Part shown: positions 1-7,679 of the stretch, in pieces
Layout of the letters: every line of letters begins with the position of its first letter
Position numbering within the stretch: position 1 is the first letter of the stretch
Assembly (NCBI GenBank): GCA_016209995.1
Contig: JACQVC010000515.1
Location: 1-16,503 of the forward strand
Reading direction: 5' to 3'
Origin: Gemmatimonadota bacterium
GTDB taxonomy: Bacteria; Gemmatimonadota; Gemmatimonadetes; Longimicrobiales; Gaopeijiaceae
DNA: 16,503 bases
Position numbers and translations under genes: made by a program
Notes under the pieces: generated by a model
What the model was told of the DNA's origin: nothing
The model's database searches: none
What the model saw: only the letters and a program-made list of their open reading frames with translations

Positions 1-701
1 GCATCCGCTCCTTCCCCCACGATGCGGCCCGCCGAACGGGGCGGCGGGAGGGTGAGGTCCACCAGGGCGACACCCCCCGGATCGAGCGTGACCGGCTTCA
101 CCTCGAGCGGCTTCTTCTTGGCGGCCATGATGCCCTTCAGGGAAGGATAGCGCGGCTCGTACTTGCCCTTGGTTATCGTCAGGACCGCCGGAAGCGAGAG
201 CTCGAGGATCTCGATTCCGCCCTCCACCTCTCGGTGGCAGACCACGACATCGCCCTTCACTTCGAATTCCGCGACTCCGGTCGCGCAGGGACGCCCCAGC
301 AGCGTGGCGACCATCGGCCCCACCTGCTGCTGATCGTCATCCACCGCTTTGATGCCGAAGAGAATCAGGCCCGCCTCCCGGTCTCTCAGCTCCTGAGCCA
401 GCAGCGTGGCGGTCGCGAGGCCGTCCATGGTCAGCGCCGCCTTGAGTAGCAGAGCGCGGTCCGCTCCCATGGCCAGTGCGGCACGCAGCGACTCGCCGCA
501 GGCAGCGTCCCCGACGCTCACGACCGTCACATCTCCGCCAGCAACGGCATCTCGCGTCTGCAAAGCCGCCTCGATCGCGAACTCATCGTAGGGCGACACA
601 ATGAACTTCACGCCACTCGTGTCGATGCCGGTTCCGTCTTCCGTGATGCGGATGCGAGTCTCGGTAGCCGGTACTCGTTTGATGCAGACGATTGAATTCA
701 A
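1..701 (-). CDS. etfB: Electron transfer flavoprotein, beta subunit (3' end outside window)
   Basis: Small subunit of the electron-transferring flavoprotein, which accepts electrons from acyl-CoA dehydrogenases and passes them to the respiratory chain; it works as a heterodimer with EtfA. About 233 residues are visible, against roughly 250-260 for the family, so only the C-terminus is missing. The N-terminus reads NSIVCIKRVPATETRI, typical of EtfB, followed by SPYDEFAIEAAL. Later comes the family signature region KAVDDDQQQVGPMVATLLGR, then the late segment TKGKYEPRYPSLKGIMAAKK. The start is TTG at 701: an in-frame TGA lies just upstream and GAGGAG sits 5 nt before it, so no longer start is possible. 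The etfA gene would be expected next, beyond the left edge, but is not seen. Identification is secure; the stop is not in the window. Confidence 0.92.
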   Translation of the reverse strand, partial: MNSIVCIKRVPATETRIRITEDGTGIDTSGVKFIVSPYDEFAIEAALQTRDAVAGGDVTVVSVGDAACGESLRAALAMGADRALLLKAALTMDGLATATLLAQELRDREAGLILFGIKAVDDDQQQVGPMVATLLGRPCATGVAEFEVKGDVVVCHREVEGGIEILELSLPAVLTITKGKYEPRYPSLKGIMAAKKKPLEVKPVTLDPGGVALVDLTLPPPRSAGRIVGEGAD

Positions 702-779
702 GCTAGCTCCTCAGCGGACCAGCGGTGTCGACGCCCGGGTCCACACGGGGATCCGTGATTGTGATGAGGGGAGTTTTGC

Positions 780-2603
780 TCAGGACGCGTCGACCGGAGG
801 ATCCGCACTCGTCTCCCTGGATTCCTGGCCGGTCCGGCGCTCGTAGTCGGCCCGCCACGCCCCCAGGAGCGTATCGGCCCGGTTCTCCGGGAGCAGCTCT
901 TGCACACGCGCGGGCTCACGGTGCAGCACGCGGAAGACATCGGGACCAAAGCGCTCGACCAGCGTTTCCGCCGTCTTGCGCCCGACGCCCCGATAGCGAT
1001 TGGTCAGATAGCGGACAATAGCCCCGGAATCGGTCGGTAGGCCGAGTCGAGCGAGCTCGTCGCTATTAGGGGTCGCGACGGTCCCTCTCGCCTGGCTCGT
1101 GGCCGACTGCGCAGGTGCGGGCGCACGCTCGCTTTTGTCTCGAGGGCCAGCTGCTGCGGCCGAACGGCGGCTACGCACGGCTGCCGCGGCGGGTGCGGCA
1201 TCCCCAGCAGCCTGCCCGGACTGGACGCTCGGCGTCTCTCCCGGCCGAGGCCTACCACGAGCACCCCGGCGGAACCGCAGCCCTCGAGGGGAGGGCGTCG
1301 GAATCGCTTCACGCACCGCCGCGGGTATCTGGCCGCCCTCTGTCGGGCCGCCGGAGGTAAGGCCAACGCCAGCCTCGTCCCCCACGGGTTCAGAGACGAC
1401 GACGCGCTCCTGCGGCACAGGGGCAACGGGTGCAGGGCTCGGCGCCCGAGTCTCGAGGGCCGCCGCTTCCGGGCGGCCCTGTCGCGCGGCCACTTCGTAG
1501 TTACCCGACTCCGTCTTGCGCAGGTCGATGACCTCCGCATCATGGGCCTGTCGCAGGAAGCGGCTGAACTTGCCAAACCCCAGCTCCGCCTCCTCGAAGT
1601 GCGGGTCCAGCTCGAGCATGCTGCGCTTGACGTCCGAGTCACGTACCGAGCTGACCCCCTGCGCCGTCAGCGACGCCACAGCACGCCGGAGAAGCGCGTA
1701 GGCGTCGCGCAGCGGATCGTCGCTGACCCGCCTCGGCTCTCGCTGCGGCTCAGTGCTCGCTGCCGGCTCGCGTTCGGCAGACGGCGACGCGGCAGGCTTC
1801 TCACGCTCCGCGGGACCGGCCGCCGGCGCCTCTCCCGGCGAGTGGATCTCGTACTGACCGTTCTCCAGCTTCCGCAGCTTGATCAACCCGCGGCCCGCGG
1901 CGTCCGTCAGGAACTTGCTGAACTTGGAGTAGCCGTACTCTCGCTCAGCGAAGCCGCTATCCAGCTCGATCATGACCTGTTTGAGGCGATCCGAGCGCAT
2001 CACGTCTTTGCGCTCGACCATGAGGTCGAGGGACTTCTCGACCAGCACCCACGGGTCGATGCGCACGCGCTCCTCGTCGGTCTCGCGCTTCAAGCCGGTG
2101 AGGGCGGCGTAGGAGTAATACTCGTCGCAGTTCTGGATCAGCATGTCCGACGTGGACTCCCGAATCCCGACGCCCACGACGTACTTGCCGTATTCCTTGA
2201 GCTTGATGACGAGGCTCGAGAAATCGCTATCGCCGCTCAGCAGAATGAAGGTGCCGATCTCCGGGCGCGTGAACACCAGCTCGAGCGCATCGAGCGCCAG
2301 ACGAATGTCGGTGGCGTTCTTCTTGGAGCTGCCAACGGCGGGCGCGAAGATGAGGTCGATCGACGATTCCGACAGCGGGACGATGTATTGTGGGTACCGG
2401 CGCCAGTCCGCGTAGGCCCTCTGCACCGCGACTTTGCCGCGAATGATCTCGGAGTTGAGAAGCGCCCGGAGCTCTCGGGAAAGGTCACTCCGGATTCCCA
2501 TGGTGACGTTGTCGAAATCAATGAGAAGCGCCGCGTTCGGCGCGGCAGAATGCACTGGCTGCGGGCCGCCCCTATGAGGCGCCCGGGTGGGTCCCGTGTT
2601 CAT
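780..2603 (-). CDS. NYN (LabA-like) domain protein with two OST-HTH/LOTUS domains and a C-terminal HhH
   Basis: Predicted cytosolic RNA-binding protein or ribonuclease of 607 residues. Residues about 25-168 form an NYN domain (PIN-like fold). Its acidic centre is visible: LIDFDN (D29, D31), NATD (D99) and SGDSDF (D125, D127), as in metal-dependent NYN nucleases. Two OST-HTH/LOTUS domains follow, about 185-255 (YGYSKFSKFL, LRKLENGQYEI) and 295-371 (LGFGKFSRFL, LRKTESGNYEV); they are clearly copies of each other. A long Ala/Pro/Arg-rich linker leads to a C-terminal helix-hairpin-helix segment (about 516-590, RYRGVGRKTAETLVERFG), resembling the RecD2 type. I chose ATG 2603 because the 60 bases before it are less GC-rich and use rare arginine codons; a GTG at 2663 would add 20 residues. 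The gene stands alone between etfB and the acyl-CoA synthetase. Targets are unknown; domain calls are by eye. Confidence 0.85.
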   Translation of the reverse strand: MNTGPTRAPHRGGPQPVHSAAPNAALLIDFDNVTMGIRSDLSRELRALLNSEIIRGKVAVQRAYADWRRYPQYIVPLSESSIDLIFAPAVGSSKKNATDIRLALDALELVFTRPEIGTFILLSGDSDFSSLVIKLKEYGKYVVGVGIRESTSDMLIQNCDEYYSYAALTGLKRETDEERVRIDPWVLVEKSLDLMVERKDVMRSDRLKQVMIELDSGFAEREYGYSKFSKFLTDAAGRGLIKLRKLENGQYEIHSPGEAPAAGPAEREKPAASPSAEREPAASTEPQREPRRVSDDPLRDAYALLRRAVASLTAQGVSSVRDSDVKRSMLELDPHFEEAELGFGKFSRFLRQAHDAEVIDLRKTESGNYEVAARQGRPEAAALETRAPSPAPVAPVPQERVVVSEPVGDEAGVGLTSGGPTEGGQIPAAVREAIPTPSPRGLRFRRGARGRPRPGETPSVQSGQAAGDAAPAAAAVRSRRSAAAAGPRDKSERAPAPAQSATSQARGTVATPNSDELARLGLPTDSGAIVRYLTNRYRGVGRKTAETLVERFGPDVFRVLHREPARVQELLPENRADTLLGAWRADYERRTGQESRETSADPPVDAS

Positions 2604-2737
2604 GTTCTCTCTCGCTGAATTTGACTTCCATTCTGGGCGGGAGAACTCCCTGATCCGCGGCACGTCGCCGATTCACCTTCACCGCCTCCTCCACCTCGGG
2701 CGGTCGTGCCGGGAATCTAGGGTGGCCTCTCCGCACT

Positions 2738-4336
2738 TCACGCTGGGCGGCTCGACTCCTCGCTCAGCGAGCGAATGACCTCAAGACGCCTGACTTTACC
2801 TGCCTCCGTGACCGGAAGCGCATCGAGAAAGCGGACCCGGTCCGGAACCTTGTGATCCGCCAGCGTCAGCCGGCACCACTGCCGAATCTCTTCGCCGGTG
2901 ACGATCGCTCCCTCGACCGGAACGATACACGCACAGATTGCCTCTCCCAGGACGCGGTCCGGCACGCCGACCACGATCGCGTCGCGCACGGCGGGATGCG
3001 CCTGGATCTTAACCTCCACCTCCCGCGGGTACACGCTGTATCCCGCGCGAATGATCACGTCCTTCCGCCGACCCACAATATGGACGAAGCCACGCTCATC
3101 GACGATCCCCAGGTCTCCAGTCAGGAAGAAGCCATCGGGAGTCAAGGCGCTCCGCGTTTCCCCGGGCTGGCGGGAGTAGCCCTTCATGAGCCCCGGGCCT
3201 CGGACCGCGATCTCGCCCACACTTTCCACCGGGAGATCCTTGCCGTCGCCATCCACGATCCGAACGGTCGTCCCCTTCAGGGGCCGGCCGACCGTGAAAA
3301 GTTGAGCCTCCGGCGGATCGTCCGGCCGAGTCATGCACACCGTGGAACCTGTCTCGGTGAGCGAGTACGCGATCTGCAGATTCGGACACAGATGCTCGCG
3401 CACTCGCGCGACGAGTCGATCGCTCACGGGCGCTCCCGCCACCACGCCGGCACGCAGCGTCGCCACGGGGCGGGGGCGTTGCTCCAATTCCTCGAGCTCC
3501 ATCACGAATGACGTCGGCACTCCGTAATGGACAGTAACACCGTGCCGTTCAATAAGTTCCAGCGTGCTTTCGTCATCGGCCTCGTTTTGGAGCACCAGAG
3601 TCGCGCCAGCCAGCAGCGTGCCCAGAAGCCCCGGGCCCAGCCCGAAGATCTGCGAGAGCAGACTCACGCCGATGACCGTGTCCCCAGGCCCCAGGCCAAT
3701 GGCCTCGACGGTCCCGGCCGCCGGCGCGAGCAACGCGGTGTGCGTGAGCTCCACGCCCTTCGGCTTCCCGGTCGTGCCGGACGTGTAGAGGATGGCAAAC
3801 ACGTCATGATCGGGGTTCACGGGCGCAAACGGGAAATCACGCCCTTCTCCCGACGAGATCAAGTCCTCGAACTGGAAGATGCGGTCGTCGTACCACAGAT
3901 CCTGTTCCCCGACGGTGATGAGGTATTGCAGCGCCGGCAGTTGCGGCATCAAAGCTTCGAACAGCTCCAGGAAATCGGTGCCGGCAAAGTGCTCGGCCGT
4001 GACCGCGACGGCCGCCTCGGAGTGGCGCAGCATGTACTGCAGCTCCTGGGCGGTGTGCCAGGGACTGAAAGGAACGATGCTCGCCCCCAGCCTGGCCGCG
4101 GCGAACATCGTGATCGCGAACTCCGCGCAGTTGGGAAGGACGATGGCGATGCGGTCATCCGCCTCGATGCCAAGATTGTGAAGCGCTGCAGCGAGCGCCT
4201 CCGCATGGGCGTCGACCAGTCCATAGCTGAAAGACTGATCCCCCACGAGCAGGAAAGCGGCTTCGGGGTCGGACGTCGCTCGATTCGCTAGGCACGAGGC
4301 AACCGTGAGCCCACGGTGGCGCTCGCCAAGCTCCAT
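2738..4336 (-). CDS. Class I adenylate-forming acyl-CoA synthetase (FadD-like)
   Basis: Activates a carboxylic acid, probably a fatty acid, to its CoA thioester through an acyl-adenylate. The 532-residue protein carries the full ANL-family motif set: P-loop YTSGTTGKPKGVELTH (184-199), AYSLTETG (323-330), TGDLG (406-410), the hinge GRRKDVIIRAGYSVYPREVE (422-441), and the C-terminal catalytic lysine in PVTEAGKVRR (K514). The hinge form RxGYxVYPREVE is common in FadD13-like medium/long-chain ligases; substrate cannot be read from the sequence. The frame is open to 4420, but ATG 4336 has GGAG 5 nt upstream and the N-terminus MELGERHRG leads straight into the fold. The longer start would also lie upstream of the predicted promoter at 4373-4401. 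With etfB nearby it fits fatty-acid use, although the two genes are separated by the NYN gene and are probably not one operon. Confidence 0.9.
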   Translation of the reverse strand: MELGERHRGLTVASCLANRATSDPEAAFLLVGDQSFSYGLVDAHAEALAAALHNLGIEADDRIAIVLPNCAEFAITMFAAARLGASIVPFSPWHTAQELQYMLRHSEAAVAVTAEHFAGTDFLELFEALMPQLPALQYLITVGEQDLWYDDRIFQFEDLISSGEGRDFPFAPVNPDHDVFAILYTSGTTGKPKGVELTHTALLAPAAGTVEAIGLGPGDTVIGVSLLSQIFGLGPGLLGTLLAGATLVLQNEADDESTLELIERHGVTVHYGVPTSFVMELEELEQRPRPVATLRAGVVAGAPVSDRLVARVREHLCPNLQIAYSLTETGSTVCMTRPDDPPEAQLFTVGRPLKGTTVRIVDGDGKDLPVESVGEIAVRGPGLMKGYSRQPGETRSALTPDGFFLTGDLGIVDERGFVHIVGRRKDVIIRAGYSVYPREVEVKIQAHPAVRDAIVVGVPDRVLGEAICACIVPVEGAIVTGEEIRQWCRLTLADHKVPDRVRFLDALPVTEAGKVRRLEVIRSLSEESSRPA

Positions 4337-4365
4337 AGCATCTCCGGCTTGGGTCAACTGTGGAA

Positions 4366-4401
4366 TGCTGAAAAGGTAGCAGAAATTGGCCATACGGTCA
4401 A
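4366..4401 (-). promoter_or_regulatory. Predicted sigma70-type promoter of the acyl-CoA synthetase
   Basis: On the minus strand TTGACC (4401-4396, five of six bases of the -35 consensus) is followed by a 17-nt spacer and TACCTT (4378-4373). The -10 is weak (three of six), but it is preceded by TGC, giving an extended -10 form TGnTAnnnT. Transcription would begin near 4366, leaving a leader of about 30 nt before ATG 4336 with its GGAG. The stretch is visibly richer in A and T than its surroundings. The rest of the 4337-4528 gap shows nothing I can assign. Confidence 0.45.
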
Positions 4402-4528
4402 AGCGCCTGGTATCCCGCAAATCTTGCCCTTCGCCGCCGGCCGCCTCATCATGTGTCGCCGGACGTGGCCATGACTCGCTGCGCCGGCTGGCGGTCGCTG
4501 GGGCCTACACGCGTCGGTCGGCGACCGG

Positions 4529-5626
4529 CTAGCTGGTGTCCAACACTTCGCGAACGACATTATCGGGCACATCGTGCGACCAGTTTTCACCTTCCGCCAC
4601 CTCCCCGAGCCGGCGGAGGAGGACGTAGCGGGAGTGCGCGGCGCGGCGCTTCTTGTCCACGCGAGCGTGGCGGAGGATGCTCTCGGGCGAGACGCCTGCA
4701 GGGAGCTCCGTAGGCAGCTCGAGACGGGCCAGCAGATCGGCGAGCCGCCGGGCGGTTCCCTCCTGAGTGATGGCGAGCATCTCGCCGATGCGTGCCTCGG
4801 TCACCATCCCGATCGAGACCGCGGCACCGTGGGACACGCGGTAGTCCGTGGCGGCTTCCAGCGCATGGGCGATCGTGTGGCCGAAGTTCAGGATCTTGCG
4901 GACCCCGTTCTCTCGCTCGTCGCGAGTGACGACTTCCGCCTTGATGGCCACGGACCTCACGACGAGCTCGGAAATGCACACGTGATCTGCATCGAGGAGC
5001 GGCGATACGGTCGCTTCAATGGACTCGAAGTACGTGCGGTCTCGAATCGCACCGTGCTTGACGGCCTCGGCCAGGCCTTCCGCCCGCTCGCGTCGCGGGA
5101 GAGTCAGCAAGACGGTCGGGTCGATCAGGACGAGGTTCGGCGGATGGAAGGCGCCCACCAGATTCTTGCCGCCGGGAATGTCGACGCCGGTCTTGCCGCC
5201 GATGGATGCATCGATCATGGCCACGAGCGAAGTGGGCACCTGGATGAGGGGCACACCACGCATGTACGCCGCTGCCACGAATCCAGCCAGGTCGCCGGTC
5301 ACGCCACCGCCCACCGCAACCACGGCGGAGTCTCGACCGAATTCTTGCTCGACCATGGCATCCACGATGCGCGCCCAGGTGTCGCGCGTCTTGCTGCGCT
5401 CGCCGGGTGGGAACGTGAAGAGGGCGACGTTCATGCCGCGAGCGCCCATGCGGTCGCAGACCTCGCTGCCGTAGAGCTCAGCCACGGTCTCGTCGGCAAT
5501 GACCGCGTAGCGGTGGGCCGGCACCCGGTCCTGAGCCAGACGTGGGACGTCATCGAGAGCGCCGGGCTCGACCCGGATCTCGTAGTCGGTTGACAGTGCA
5601 TGTGAGCGAACCCAGATCGAGTGCAT
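4529..5626 (-). CDS. aroB: 3-dehydroquinate synthase
   Basis: Second step of the shikimate pathway: converts DAHP to 3-dehydroquinate in the cytosol, using NAD+ and a divalent metal. Its 365 residues match the usual length. The NAD-binding glycine-rich loop GGGVTGDLAGFVA is at 106-118. The central signature runs PTSLVAMIDASIGGKTGVD (131-149) and then GGKNLVGAFHPP. The three metal ligands expected in the family are present: E187 in EGLAEAVKHG, H250 in LNFGHT and H266 in SHGAAVSIGM. The start ATG at 5626 has no good Shine-Dalgarno, and no alternative start precedes the conserved YEIRVEPG at residue 15. That ATG overlaps the ATG of the divergent membrane-protease gene, so the aroB leader and promoter must lie inside that gene, or the mRNA is leaderless. 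About 190 bases separate aroB from the acyl-CoA synthetase downstream, which has its own promoter. Confidence 0.95.
   Translation of the reverse strand: MHSIWVRSHALSTDYEIRVEPGALDDVPRLAQDRVPAHRYAVIADETVAELYGSEVCDRMGARGMNVALFTFPPGERSKTRDTWARIVDAMVEQEFGRDSAVVAVGGGVTGDLAGFVAAAYMRGVPLIQVPTSLVAMIDASIGGKTGVDIPGGKNLVGAFHPPNLVLIDPTVLLTLPRRERAEGLAEAVKHGAIRDRTYFESIEATVSPLLDADHVCISELVVRSVAIKAEVVTRDERENGVRKILNFGHTIAHALEAATDYRVSHGAAVSIGMVTEARIGEMLAITQEGTARRLADLLARLELPTELPAGVSPESILRHARVDKKRRAAHSRYVLLRRLGEVAEGENWSHDVPDNVVREVLDTS
5590..5618 (+). promoter_or_regulatory. Weak promoter candidate for the CPBP gene, inside aroB
   Basis: A perfect -35 hexamer TTGACA lies at 5590-5595. With a 17-nt spacer the -10 position would be CAGATC (5613-5618), which matches the consensus at only two positions. 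If real, transcription would start at about the A of ATG 5625, giving a leaderless message, in line with the absence of a good Shine-Dalgarno. The bases also encode residues near the aroB N-terminus, so the TTGACA may be chance. Confidence 0.2.
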
Positions 5627-6398
5627 GGGACCAATAACGCTTCTTTGGCAGCTCGCCTTGATGATCGGGCTAGGCCTGGTGATTCAGCCGGCCACGCGCT
5701 GGCTCGGCGTTGATCGTCGGCGACCTCGCGTGGAGTACCCACGCGCCGAGTCGCGCACCGCGGTGCTCGCCGTCATCGGGGTCATGGTCGTCGGCGTCTT
5801 CGCGTTCGAAGTGATCACGCCGGTCGACATGGCGCCGGGCACGGCGGTTCCGCCCCTTAGCGTGCTCGTCGCCCTGCGAATCCTCGCGGCCCATGCCGTC
5901 GCGGGCCTTCCCGTCTGGATCGTGCTGCTGAGGAGGAAGGACCGCTTCGCGACCGTGGGGTTCGGACGCCAGAACCTGGGGCGCGCCACGCTTCTGGCCC
6001 TGTCCTTGGGCCTGGCTTTTGCCCTCGTCAACGTGGCCCTGGACCCAACTTCCGTCGGGCGAATGTTGCAGTCGCCGTTCCTGCTCGCCCTCGCCATGTT
6101 CCTCGGCATCGGGCTCATCGAGGAGGTCATCTACCGTGGGTACCTGCAGGGACGTCTGAGTTGGGCCATCGGTCCCCATCCGGCGCTGGTCATCGCCAGC
6201 CTCATCATGGCCCTCTCGCCGCTCCCGCACTACCTCGTCTCCCAGGACATGGCATTGGTCGACGCCGCACGCGCCGTAGGGCTGATGCTGGCGCCCTCGT
6301 TCGTGCTGGGGTTCTTCATGACCCGCACGCAGAACATTCTGGCCCCCGCGATCCTGCACGGCTTCATCCGCTGGTCACTGCTTCTGAGCGTGACGTAA
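5625..6398 (+). CDS. CPBP-family (CAAX protease/Rce1-like) intramembrane metalloprotease homologue
   Basis: Polytopic inner-membrane protein of 257 residues. Hydrophobic segments lie at about 5-20, 46-64, 77-101, 121-138, 151-165, 186-200 and 217-232. The CPBP signature is present: EEVIYRGYLQGRL (166-178; E166, E167 and R171 form EExxxR), a second-motif histidine in SPLPH (H202), and a third-motif histidine in ILHGFIRW (H245). In Rce1-type enzymes the last motif is HxxxN; here the fourth residue after the histidine is Arg249, so activity is uncertain. Bacterial members have varied roles, such as peptide processing or immunity; none is indicated by the neighbours. It is the only plus-strand gene, divergent from aroB with overlapping start codons and convergent with the metalloprotease gene 27 nt away. 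A weak 5-bp hairpin (6407-6425) lies between the converging genes. Confidence 0.85.
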   Translation: MGPITLLWQLALMIGLGLVIQPATRWLGVDRRRPRVEYPRAESRTAVLAVIGVMVVGVFAFEVITPVDMAPGTAVPPLSVLVALRILAAHAVAGLPVWIVLLRRKDRFATVGFGRQNLGRATLLALSLGLAFALVNVALDPTSVGRMLQSPFLLALAMFLGIGLIEEVIYRGYLQGRLSWAIGPHPALVIASLIMALSPLPHYLVSQDMALVDAARAVGLMLAPSFVLGFFMTRTQNILAPAILHGFIRWSLLLSVT

Positions 6399-6425
6399 AG
6401 TCCAGCGGGCTCCAACGGCTAGCCC

Positions 6426-7679
6426 TCAACGTGCGCCCGCGATGCGGACGCCGACGCCGCTCACGTCGCCCACACTCAGCCGAGCGCCCGGACGACCGGC
6501 GATGTCGACGGGTATCAGCTCGGCACGCAAGCGGGTCTGCACCGGTCCACGCAGCGCTCGGATCAACCGATCCCGCGCGGACGCGTCATCCCAAACACTG
6601 TACCAGACAAAGGCGCGGTCGCGGCCCTGCCGCTGCAAGACCACGAAGCGGTCACCATCCCAGCCGCGGGCGAGATCGGCCGCCGAGGGACCGACGTGCT
6701 CCTGCAGCAGGACGGAGACCTCGAGCTGCCCGAGATTGTCCGAATGGATGGCCTGCGCGCCCACGGGGAGCGTGATCACGAGCTCGGTAGGGGAGTCTCT
6801 GCGCGCCCCCAACGCGCGCTCGGGATCCAGGACCTGCTCGCTGGACTCGGGAAAGTAGCGCCCGAAGGGCGATGGCCGGCCCGCGTTCTGCCGCCACAGA
6901 GCCTGCACGTATCCCGCGCCGCCTAGATAAGGGAACAGGAGGCTTTGTCTCAGGATCAAAGGAGCGCGCTGCAGGGCGGGAAACTGACCCTGCATCGCTT
7001 CGAGCGTCGGTCCGAGATGCTGAGACAGATCCGGCAGCTCCGAAATATCAACGGCGCCACCCGTCGCCGCGGCCAGCATGCTCTCGAACATCACCAGCGT
7101 GGCATGACCTTCGATGACCGCGTGCGCCGCAACGCGCTGATCGTTTCCACGCGCGCGCGCCGTCAGCGAATCGAGGTTCGTGTGCTGGTCCTGGAGCGCA
7201 TGAACCAGCTCGTGTGCCAGAATCGACTCGAGGCCTCCGGGGGGGTTGCCCGCCATCACGAACAGCGCGGTCGAGTCCGGTTCGTAGAACCCTGCGACCT
7301 GTTCCGTATAGACCTGGAGGAGCAGCGCCCTCAGGTCCAGATCGTCGGGTAGGAGCCCGAGAAACGCGTACGCTTCGCGGATGCGGTCGGCCAGAGCCGG
7401 CGGCAGCTCGCTATCGAGCTGGGCTCTCAGGTAGCGCTCGAGCTGTGCCCGATCGCGCCGCTCGACCCTGAGCGGCCGACGTGCGCGCAGCCCGGACAGA
7501 CGCTCTACGTCCGGGAGCAGATCGAGCACGGCGGCTCGTAGCGCGGCGTCGGCACTCACGACTCGCGCCGTCTGCGCGGACTCGGCACCCGCGCAGCCCA
7601 GGGATATCACCACGAACGCCAGGAACGACAGCCTGGCAGGTCGGTGGAGAACTACTGCGGCTCGCACGCTGCCCGTCAC
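6426..7679 (-). CDS. Lipoprotein zinc metalloprotease (HExxH...E), function unknown
   Basis: Predicted lipoprotein of about 417 residues. The N-terminus has basic residues, a hydrophobic stretch LSFLAFVVISLGC and a lipobox with the acylated cysteine at residue 29. A zinc site is visible: HELVH at 156-160 in SILAHELVHALQDQH. It is followed about 30 residues on by EGHATL, whose E190 is a candidate third ligand, giving a gluzincin-like arrangement. The rest is unassigned. The frame is open back to 7790, but GTG 7679 is the better start: it overlaps the folK stop as GTGA, has GGAG 6 nt upstream, and puts the signal peptide at the N-terminus. Translation is probably coupled to folK. It ends the minus-strand run tyrS-cupin-folK-protease. 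The protein presumably faces the periplasm or cell surface; substrate unknown. Confidence 0.8.
   Translation of the reverse strand: MTGSVRAAVVLHRPARLSFLAFVVISLGCAGAESAQTARVVSADAALRAAVLDLLPDVERLSGLRARRPLRVERRDRAQLERYLRAQLDSELPPALADRIREAYAFLGLLPDDLDLRALLLQVYTEQVAGFYEPDSTALFVMAGNPPGGLESILAHELVHALQDQHTNLDSLTARARGNDQRVAAHAVIEGHATLVMFESMLAAATGGAVDISELPDLSQHLGPTLEAMQGQFPALQRAPLILRQSLLFPYLGGAGYVQALWRQNAGRPSPFGRYFPESSEQVLDPERALGARRDSPTELVITLPVGAQAIHSDNLGQLEVSVLLQEHVGPSAADLARGWDGDRFVVLQRQGRDRAFVWYSVWDDASARDRLIRALRGPVQTRLRAELIPVDIAGRPGARLSVGDVSGVGVRIAGAR

Noticed and set aside
1542..2618. 358-codon plus-strand open frame
   Set aside because: Lies antisense to the NYN-LOTUS gene; composition follows the opposite strand's codon pattern and no domain is visible.
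2658..2711. Inverted repeat CGGCACG/CGTGCCG as a terminator of the acyl-CoA synthetase
   Set aside because: Only 7 bp with a 40-nt loop and no U-run; expected by chance in GC-rich sequence.
4337..4420. 28-codon N-terminal extension of the acyl-CoA synthetase
   Set aside because: Lies across the predicted promoter, has no Shine-Dalgarno, and ATG 4336 has GGAG at ideal spacing.
4574..5593. 339-codon plus-strand open frame
   Set aside because: Antisense to aroB, whose conserved motifs are complete on the minus strand; the product looks like no protein.
6407..6425. Small hairpin between the converging CPBP and metalloprotease genes as a terminator
   Set aside because: Stem of 5 bp and no U-run on either strand; too weak to call.
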